From assembly GCA_947631715.1 (NCBI GenBank), contig CANRMK010000171.1:1-5606 (forward strand): a DNA stretch of 5,606 nt. The letters run 5' to 3'. Positions 1-5,606 of this stretch are shown one piece after another. A program made the translations under genes and the position numbers. Each line of letters opens with the position of its first letter. Positions within the stretch are counted from its first letter, which is position 1. Below the pieces are notes generated by a model. It saw nothing but the letters and a program-made list of their open reading frames with translations, made no database searches and was not told where the DNA came from. The DNA comes from an uncultured Acetatifactor sp. (GTDB lineage: Bacteria > Bacillota > Clostridia > Lachnospirales > Lachnospiraceae).

Positions 1-597
1 ATCCTTACGGAGACGGAGAGCTATATGGGCGAGGAGGACAAGGGCGCCCACAGCTATGGCGGAAGGAGAACGGAGCGCACGGAGCCCATGTTCCATGTGG
101 GCGGCACTTCCTATGTATACTTTATTTACGGTATGTACAACTGTATGAATATTGCAGCTATGACGGAGGATATTCCCCAGGCGGTGCTGCTGCGCGGCGC
201 GGTCCCGGCGGACCCGGAATCGGAGAGGATCATGAGGCTTCTGCGGCTGGAGCAGCTCAACCGCAGGCAGGCAAAAAGGGGCCTGCCCCTTAAGGCGGCG
301 GAGGACTGTCCGGTATCCTGGGGGAAGCATCTGGCGGACGGCCCCGGAAAGCTGTGCACCGCCATGGGGATCACGCGGGCGGACAATGATATCGATATGG
401 CAGAGAGCGGCAGCCTCTATGTGACGGAGGGCGTCCAGATCGCTTCGGAGCAGATCCTGGCGGGAAAGCGGATCGGCATCGATTACGCGGAGGAAGCGGC
501 TGACTATCTGTGGAGATTCTATGTTTCCGGCCAGACCATTTCCTCTATGAAGCGGAGTTCAGGCCTTTCAGAAGCAGTATCACGGAGGCGGATATGA
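1..597 (+). CDS. DNA-3-methyladenine glycosylase (AAG/MPG family), 5'-partial
   Basis: Base-excision-repair enzyme that flips out alkylated purines (3-methyladenine, 7-methylguanine, related lesions) and cuts the N-glycosidic bond, leaving an abasic site; it should act in the cytoplasm on chromosomal DNA. The frame is open from base 1, giving 198 visible residues; the true start lies upstream. Numbering from the first visible codon, TETESYMG (3-10) matches human AAG ETEAYLG, so E6 corresponds to catalytic E125 and Y8 to Y127; H17 matches H136, Y40 (in YVYFIYGMYNCMN) Y159, N50 N169, and R65 (in AVLLRG) R182. A later GPGKLC block and the C-terminal LWRFYVSG segment are also family hallmarks. 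Bacterial members are about 190-230 residues, so only a short N-terminal piece is missing. The ATG at 25 cannot be the start, because it would remove the catalytic Glu. The C-terminus ends in a short basic tail (SRRRI) whose coding DNA also carries the addB ribosome binding site. All active-site residues that can be checked are intact. The B. subtilis homologue is usually called yxlJ or aag. Confidence 0.95.
   Translation: MLTETESYMGEEDKGAHSYGGRRTERTEPMFHVGGTSYVYFIYGMYNCMNIAAMTEDIPQAVLLRGAVPADPESERIMRLLRLEQLNRRQAKRGLPLKAAEDCPVSWGKHLADGPGKLCTAMGITRADNDIDMAESGSLYVTEGVQIASEQILAGKRIGIDYAEEAADYLWRFYVSGQTISSMKRSSGLSEAVSRRRI
584..588 (+). promoter_or_regulatory. Ribosome binding site for addB, with ATGA stop/start overlap
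   Basis: A GGAGG core lies 5 nt before the ATG at 594, inside the last codons of the glycosylase gene. The addB start codon overlaps the glycosylase stop as ATGA (594-597), the classic arrangement for translational coupling by re-initiation. This fixes the addB start at 594 rather than at the in-frame ATG at 510. Confidence 0.8.
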
Positions 598-3500
598 GTT
601 TACGGTTTTATTTCGGCCCGTCCGGATCGGGCAAGAGCAGGCAGCTTTATCAGGAGATCATTCGGCGTGCGGACCAGGAGCCGGACCGGAATTTCCTGAT
701 CATTGTGCCCGACCAGTTTACCATGCAGACCCAGAAAGACCTGGTGACGCTGAATCAAAAGGGCGGCATTATGAACATTGACGTCCTCAGCTTCGGACGG
801 CTCAGCCACCGTATCCTGGAGGAGGTGGGAAGCGCCGGGACGCCGGTGCTGGACGATACGGGCAAGAGCCTTGTGCTCCAGAAAGTGGCGGCGGGCATGA
901 AAGAGGAGCTGCCGGCGCTGGGAAGTTTCTTGAACCGCCAGGGCTATATTCACGAAGTAAAGAGCGCCATTTCCGAGTTCATGCAGTACGGCATCGGCAC
1001 GGAAGATATGGCCAAGCTGATCGCCTGTGCCGGAAGCAGGGGGGCTTTGGTCCAGAAGCTCACGGATCTGGGGAAGCTCTATCAGGGCTTTATGGATTAT
1101 ATCCAGGGAAGCTTTATCACCACGGAGGAGACTCTGGATGTCCTGCGCCGCTCCTTAAGCAAGTCGCGCCTGCTGGCGGGCAGCGTGGTGGTCTTTGACG
1201 GCTTTACCGGATTTACGCCCATACAGAACCGGGTCATACAGGAGCTGATGCGCCTCTGCGGTGAGGTGACTGTGACCGTGACCATGGGAGAGGGGGAGGA
1301 TCCTTACCGCCCGGACGGGGAGCAGCGGCTGTTCCACCTGAGCAAGAAGACGGTGGCGGACTTGAGCCGGCTTGCAGAGGAAGTGGGCACGGCGCGGGCA
1401 GAGGACGTGTTCATCATGCCCTGTGAGAAGCCGCAAGGCCCCCGGAAAGAGGCGGAACTGTCGGGCTGCCGGATTCTGTATAACCCCTGCCACCGTTTCC
1501 GCGGCGCACCCGCCCTGCGCCATCTGGAGAGAAAGCTTTTCCGCTACAGCGCGGACGCTTATCAGGAGGAGCAGGACGAGATCCGGCTCTTTGAGACCGC
1601 GTCTATCCGGGACGAGGTGCACCAGACGGGCCTGGAGATCCGGCGGCTGACCGCTGAGGAGGACATGGCTTACCGGGACATAGCGGTGATCGTGGGGGAT
1701 CTTGGAAGCTATGCCCCCTATGTGGAGACGGAATTTGGACAGATGAACATTCCCTGTTTTATCGACAGGACCAGAGGAATCGTGCTGAATCCCATGATCG
1801 AGTTCATCAAGAGCGCCCTGGAGCTTTACGACAGGGATTTCTCCTACCAGGCAGTCTTTCACTATCTGCGCAGCGGCATGGCCGATATGGAGCCGGAGGA
1901 GGTGGATCTGCTGGAAAACTATGTGATCCGCACCGGGGTCCGCGGCCTTGGCAGCTACAGCAGGCCGTTTGCCCGAAAGACCGAGCAGGCTGCAGAACAG
2001 GAAGACCTGGAAGCGGTCAACGCCCTGCGGCAGCGGCTGATCGACCAGACGTCCATGCTGCATATGGGCGGGCAGGAGCCGGTGAAGAATTACATAGAAA
2101 AGCTCTATGATTTTCTGGTGCAGAATCGGGTCCAGGCTAAGCTTATGGCCTATCAGGAGAGGTTCGAGAAAGAGGGGCAGACGGCCCGGGCGAGAGAGTA
2201 TGCTCAGATCTACCGGCTGGTGATGGAGCTTTTAGACCAGATCTATCAGCTTCTGGGCGGGGAGGTCATTTCCCTGCAGGAGTTTGCGGAGATTCTGGAG
2301 GCGGGCTTCGGGGAGATCCAGGTGGGCACGATCCCTCAGAATGTGGACCGCGTGGTAGTGGGCGATATGGAGCGGACCCGCTTAAAGCAGGTGAAAGTGC
2401 TGTTCTTCCTGGGGGTGAACGACGGCAATATCCCAAAGAACGCTTCCAGGGGCGGCATCATTTCCGATATGGACCGGGAGTTCTTGAGGGAATCGGACCT
2501 GGAGCTGGCTCCAAGCCCCAGGCAGCAGATGTACATTCAGCGGCTGTACCTGTATCTGAATATGACCAAGCCCTCCCACAGACTGTATCTGTCCTGGGCC
2601 AGGGTCGGCAGCGACGGGAGATCCCTGCGCCCCGCATATCTGATCGACACGGTGAGAAGACTGTTTCCCGGCCTGACCGTGGACTACCCGCAGCTTCGCA
2701 GTCCTTTAGAGCAGATGGTGACTCCGGGCGAGGGGGCGGGATATCTGGCGGAGGGACTGCGGGAGTATGCGGCGGGGAACCTGAAGCCGCCCCAGGAGAC
2801 GGAGTTTTTCACCATTTTCCGGGCATACGGGGAGGAGGGGCTTATACAGAAGCGCTCCCTGCTTGAGGAGGCGGCCTTTCAACGGTATCGGGACAGCGGC
2901 CTGTCCGCGGCGGTGGCCAGGGCCCTTTACGGGAAGCATCTGGAGAACAGCGTCACCAGGCTGGAAACCTATGCCGCCTGCGCCTACAGGCATTTTCTTC
3001 AGTACGGGCTGACCCTGAAAGAGCGGCGGGAGTTTTCCTTTGAGAACGTGGACATGGGGAATGTGTATCATGAGGTGCTGAAGACGTTCGGGGAGCGGCT
3101 GGAGGAATCGGGGCATACCTGGTTCGATTTTCCGGAGGACTTTGCGGAGCGAACGGTGCGGGACGCCCTGGAACAATGCGCGGCCTCCTATGGGGACACT
3201 GTGCTCTACAGCAGCGCCCGGAATGAGTATGCCATCACAAGAATGGGCCGTATCCTTTTAAGGACTGTGCTGACGCTGAAGCGGCAGCTGGGAAAGGGAA
3301 GCTTTCGGCCGGACGCCTATGAGATCTCCTTTCACTTTGCAGATGATCTGGCCAGTGTCAATGTGGCCCTGTCCGAGGACGAGCGCATGCGGCTTCAGGG
3401 GCGCATAGACAGGATCGATGTGGACGAGGACGCGGAGCATGTCTATGTGAAAGTCATCGACTACAAATCGGGGGACAAGCGGTTCGATCTTGCGGCGGTC

Positions 3501-4061
3501 TACTATGGACTGCAGCTGCAGCTGGCGGTATATATGAATGCCGGAATGGAGCTGGAGGCCGGAAAGCACCCGGACAAAGAGATTGTCCCTGCGGCCCTGC
3601 TGTATTACCATATAGCTGACCCGGCTGTGGAGACGGCCGTGGAGCTATCGCCCCAGGAGCTTGACCGGGAGATCGCGGGACAGCTGCGCATGCAGGGGGT
3701 AGTCAACAGTGACCCGGCGATCGTGAGCCGCCTGGACTCTGCCATGGAGGAGAAGTCCGATGTGATCCCGGTGGAGCGGAAGAAAGACGGCAGTTTTTCC
3801 GCCAGATCCTCCCTGTTAAGCGGGGAGGACTTAAGGACGGTATCCGCCTATGTCAGCAGAAAGATCGCCGGGATCGGCAGAGAGATCCTGGACGGAAAGA
3901 TTTCTCTGAATCCCTGCGAGATGGGAAAAGAAGACGCCTGTACCTACTGCGCCTATCGAAAGGTCTGCGGTTTTGAGCCCGGTATTCCAGGCTTCGTAAA
4001 GCGGAAACTGGAGGAGCCGGATCAGGAGACTTTGCTGGAGAAAATGAGAAATGGGAATTGA
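594..4061 (+). CDS. addB: AddB, ATP-dependent helicase/nuclease subunit B (AddAB complex)
   Basis: Complete 1155-aa AddB, close to the usual length of about 1150-1170. It pairs with AddA to resect double-strand breaks for RecA; by family knowledge AddB reads Chi and its nuclease cuts the 5'-ended strand. Seen in the protein: Walker A GPSGSGKS (8-15); conserved VPDQFTMQTQ (38-47) and VLSFGRLSHRI (64-74); VFDGFTGFTP (about 200-209) where a true helicase would have a DExx box, fitting a degenerate motor; VGDMERTR (589-596) and FLGVNDGNIP (605-614). The C-terminal RecB-type nuclease shows H826, GRID (D939), DYK (D956, K958) and a Q976-x3-Y980 motif. The iron-sulfur cysteines are C796 and C1116-x2-C1119-x5-C1125; the 320-residue gap from first to second equals that of B. 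subtilis AddB (C801, C1121, C1124, C1130). All key residues are present, so the protein should be active. The cluster cysteines argue for AddB rather than the related RexB, which lacks them. The start at 594 gives the Walker A motif its usual N-terminal position and has a strong ribosome binding site. Confidence 0.97.
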   Translation: MSLRFYFGPSGSGKSRQLYQEIIRRADQEPDRNFLIIVPDQFTMQTQKDLVTLNQKGGIMNIDVLSFGRLSHRILEEVGSAGTPVLDDTGKSLVLQKVAAGMKEELPALGSFLNRQGYIHEVKSAISEFMQYGIGTEDMAKLIACAGSRGALVQKLTDLGKLYQGFMDYIQGSFITTEETLDVLRRSLSKSRLLAGSVVVFDGFTGFTPIQNRVIQELMRLCGEVTVTVTMGEGEDPYRPDGEQRLFHLSKKTVADLSRLAEEVGTARAEDVFIMPCEKPQGPRKEAELSGCRILYNPCHRFRGAPALRHLERKLFRYSADAYQEEQDEIRLFETASIRDEVHQTGLEIRRLTAEEDMAYRDIAVIVGDLGSYAPYVETEFGQMNIPCFIDRTRGIVLNPMIEFIKSALELYDRDFSYQAVFHYLRSGMADMEPEEVDLLENYVIRTGVRGLGSYSRPFARKTEQAAEQEDLEAVNALRQRLIDQTSMLHMGGQEPVKNYIEKLYDFLVQNRVQAKLMAYQERFEKEGQTARAREYAQIYRLVMELLDQIYQLLGGEVISLQEFAEILEAGFGEIQVGTIPQNVDRVVVGDMERTRLKQVKVLFFLGVNDGNIPKNASRGGIISDMDREFLRESDLELAPSPRQQMYIQRLYLYLNMTKPSHRLYLSWARVGSDGRSLRPAYLIDTVRRLFPGLTVDYPQLRSPLEQMVTPGEGAGYLAEGLREYAAGNLKPPQETEFFTIFRAYGEEGLIQKRSLLEEAAFQRYRDSGLSAAVARALYGKHLENSVTRLETYAACAYRHFLQYGLTLKERREFSFENVDMGNVYHEVLKTFGERLEESGHTWFDFPEDFAERTVRDALEQCAASYGDTVLYSSARNEYAITRMGRILLRTVLTLKRQLGKGSFRPDAYEISFHFADDLASVNVALSEDERMRLQGRIDRIDVDEDAEHVYVKVIDYKSGDKRFDLAAVYYGLQLQLAVYMNAGMELEAGKHPDKEIVPAALLYYHIADPAVETAVELSPQELDREIAGQLRMQGVVNSDPAIVSRLDSAMEEKSDVIPVERKKDGSFSARSSLLSGEDLRTVSAYVSRKIAGIGREILDGKISLNPCEMGKEDACTYCAYRKVCGFEPGIPGFVKRKLEEPDQETLLEKMRNGN
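4037..4040 (+). promoter_or_regulatory. Probable ribosome binding site for addA, within the addB 3' end
   Basis: A GGAG core sits 10 nt before the addA ATG at 4051, slightly further than ideal. The addA frame has a stop (TGA, 4045-4047) two codons before this ATG, so no upstream start is possible. addA then overlaps the last 11 nt of addB (4051-4061), which suggests coupled translation of the two subunits. Confidence 0.6.
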
Positions 4062-5606
4062 GTTTACACCGGAACAACAGAATGCCATAGATCTGCACGG
4101 GTGCAGTATCCTTGTGTCGGCGGCCGCAGGCAGCGGCAAGACGGCGGTGCTGACCCGGCGGATCGTGAAAATGGTCTGCGAGGGGGAGCGCCCGGCGGAC
4201 ATCGACAGACTTCTTGTGGTGACGTTCACCAACGCGGCGGCGGCCCAGATGCGGGAGAGGATCGCGGCGGGGATCGCCGAGCGCCTGGCCGAACAGCCGG
4301 AGTCCGAGCATCTGCAGAGACAGGCGACGCTGCTGCACAACGCCCAGATCACTACCATCGACAGCTTCTGTCTGTTTTTGCTGAGGAACCATTTTAACGA
4401 GATCGGCCTGGATCCCGCGTTTCGGATCGCGGATCAGGCAGAGATACGGCTTTTGGAGCAGGAGGTGTTAAAGGAGCTGTTCGAAGACTCCTATCGGGAG
4501 GGAGGCGAGGCTTTCCGGTTCTGTGTGGAGTATTTCTGCCCCGGCGGGAGGGAGAGCGTGCTGGAAAAGCATATCCTGAACCTTTCCCGGTATGCGGCCA
4601 GCTTTCCCTGGCCCGCAGAATGGCTGGAGCAGAGAAAGGGGGACTATCGGTCCGGCTCTGTCAGGGAGATGGAGGACAGTGTCTGGGGGAGGTATCTGCT
4701 GCCCCATCTGCAGAAAATGTTCAGGGGCTGCGCGGAGAAGATGAAACGGGTACAGACGCTCTGCCTGGAGCCGGACGGCCCTTATATGTACGGGGAGACG
4801 GCGGAAGCGGAGCTGGAGCAGATGGAGCGGCTTCTGGCCTGCAGCGGCCTGGAGGAGTACGCGAGGGTCCTCGGGGCGGTGGAATTCGGGCGACTGCCCT
4901 CGAAAAAGGACGATTCTGTGAACCCGGGAAAGCGGGAGCTGGCAAAGGATCTGCGGGCCGAGGTGAAAGATACCGTCCGGAAGATCAAGGAGAGATTCTT
5001 CAGCACACCTTTGGACCTGGCTGTGTCCCAGGGGGCGGCCTGCGGGGGGCCGGTCTGCACCCTCATAGATCTGGCGCTGGAATTTGACAGGCGTATGCGG
5101 GAGAAAAAGAAAGAGCGCAGGATCGTGGATTTTTCCGATGCGGAACATTTTGCCCTGGATATCCTGCTGGAAAAGCGGGAGGACGGGGTACGTCCCAGCA
5201 GAGTGGCTCTGGAATACCGGCAGCATTTTGAGGAGATCCTCATCGACGAGTATCAGGACAGCAACCTTGTTCAGGAATACCTGCTTAAGGCTGTTTCCGG
5301 GGAGGAGGACGGACGCTTTAACCGCTTTATGGTGGGGGACGTGAAGCAGAGCATCTATAAATTCCGGCTTGCGCGCCCGGAGATCTTTCTGGAAAAGTAT
5401 GAGACATACCGGGCGGATGTCGGAAGCTGCCGGAGGATTGACCTGACCAGGAATTTCCGGAGCCGCCTGCAGGTGGTAGACACGGTGAACGGCCTGTTTT
5501 CCAGAATGATGGACAGGGATACGGGGGGAATCTCTTACGATGACAGGGCGGCGCTGTATCCGGGTGCGTCCTATCCGGAAAACGGCGGCTGTGAAAGTGA
5601 GCTGAT
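4051..5606 (+). CDS. addA: AddA, ATP-dependent helicase/nuclease subunit A, 3'-partial
   Basis: The first 518 codons of AddA, a protein of about 1200-1250 aa, so some 40 percent is present; the frame is open to the window edge with no internal stop or shift. AddA is the 3'-5' superfamily 1A (UvrD/RecB-like) motor of the AddAB break-resection complex and carries a second nuclease domain at its C-terminus, which lies outside the window. Seen here: Q motif FTPEQQNAI (5-13); motif I/Walker A AAAGSGKT (24-31) with K30; motif Ia VVTFTNAAAAQMRERI (56-71); TTIDSFC (101-107); the family-typical VDFSDAEHFAL (359-369); motif II/Walker B LIDEYQDSN (397-405) with D399 and E400; motif III FMVGDVKQSIYKFR (426-439); motif IV LTRNFRS (465-471). 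Residues about 140-350 are the less conserved 1B-type region and contain no recognisable extra domain. The ATG at 4051 is the first possible start after an in-frame stop and puts the Q motif at residue 5, as usual for AddA. The position directly after addB is the common Firmicutes order. It cannot be judged from this window whether the nuclease domain is intact. Confidence 0.97.
   Translation, partial: MGIEFTPEQQNAIDLHGCSILVSAAAGSGKTAVLTRRIVKMVCEGERPADIDRLLVVTFTNAAAAQMRERIAAGIAERLAEQPESEHLQRQATLLHNAQITTIDSFCLFLLRNHFNEIGLDPAFRIADQAEIRLLEQEVLKELFEDSYREGGEAFRFCVEYFCPGGRESVLEKHILNLSRYAASFPWPAEWLEQRKGDYRSGSVREMEDSVWGRYLLPHLQKMFRGCAEKMKRVQTLCLEPDGPYMYGETAEAELEQMERLLACSGLEEYARVLGAVEFGRLPSKKDDSVNPGKRELAKDLRAEVKDTVRKIKERFFSTPLDLAVSQGAACGGPVCTLIDLALEFDRRMREKKKERRIVDFSDAEHFALDILLEKREDGVRPSRVALEYRQHFEEILIDEYQDSNLVQEYLLKAVSGEEDGRFNRFMVGDVKQSIYKFRLARPEIFLEKYETYRADVGSCRRIDLTRNFRSRLQVVDTVNGLFSRMMDRDTGGISYDDRAALYPGASYPENGGCESEL

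Noticed and set aside
510..593. Upstream in-frame ATG that would extend AddB by 28 residues into the glycosylase gene
   Set aside because: The extension would push the Walker A motif away from its usual N-terminal position, lies in another frame of a conserved gene, and has no better ribosome binding site than the GGAGG before 594.
25..597. Glycosylase starting at the ATG at 25
   Set aside because: The frame is open to base 1 and the residues before 25 include the catalytic Glu in TETESY, so the gene is truncated by the window edge and the true start lies upstream.
1155..2063. Long antisense open frame of 302 codons opposite addB
   Set aside because: Its translation shows no recognisable domain and it lies wholly opposite a conserved AddB frame. 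Long antisense frames are common opposite GC-rich genes.
594..4061. RexB (streptococcal/lactococcal counterpart) instead of AddB
   Set aside because: The four iron-sulfur cysteines and the nuclease residues are all present with B. subtilis AddB spacing; RexB proteins lack the cluster cysteines.
4468..5226. Antisense open frame of 252 codons opposite addA, plus nested + strand frames at 4101-4397, 4620-5087 and 5084-5344
   Set aside because: The conserved AddA reading frame runs unbroken through this region with helicase motifs on both sides. The alternatives give low-complexity, unrecognisable proteins.
1..5606. An undescribed defence or mobile system
   Set aside because: Every base is accounted for by three well-known repair genes on one strand. 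There are no repeats, integrase or transposase genes, atypical base composition or unassigned genes.

Overview
This window is a fully coding, three-gene stretch of bacterial chromosome, all on the + strand with no intergenic space. It reads as a DNA-repair operon. In order it holds the 3' part of a DNA-3-methyladenine glycosylase of the AAG/MPG fold (cut off by the left edge), a complete addB (1155 aa), and the first 518 codons of addA (cut off by the right edge). The genes are joined by short overlaps: 4 nt (ATGA) between glycosylase and addB, and 11 nt between addB and addA. Each start has a Shine-Dalgarno-like sequence inside the preceding gene.

Organism: the addB-addA order, AddB as the iron-sulfur form with cysteine spacing matching Bacillus subtilis AddB, and the AddA motifs all point to Firmicutes. 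The G+C content, in the upper 50s percent by eye, together with the mixed CGG/AGG/AGA arginine codons, is most like a higher-GC gut Clostridia lineage such as Lachnospiraceae. That placement is inference, not proof.

How the genes work together: the glycosylase starts base-excision repair by removing alkylated purines such as 3-methyladenine, leaving abasic sites. AddAB is the Firmicutes counterpart of RecBCD. It binds double-strand ends, unwinds and resects them with one helicase motor (AddA) and two nuclease domains (one in each subunit), and yields a 3' single-stranded tail for RecA after Chi recognition by AddB. Unrepaired abasic sites and nicks can become double-strand breaks when replicated, so joint expression is plausible.

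No RNA gene, mobile element, CRISPR array, terminator or long intergenic region is visible. Any promoter must lie upstream of the window. I found no convincing sign of an undescribed system. The points worth a second look are the translational coupling of the glycosylase to addB and the strand bias of the AGCGG pentamer, which is Chi in B. subtilis.
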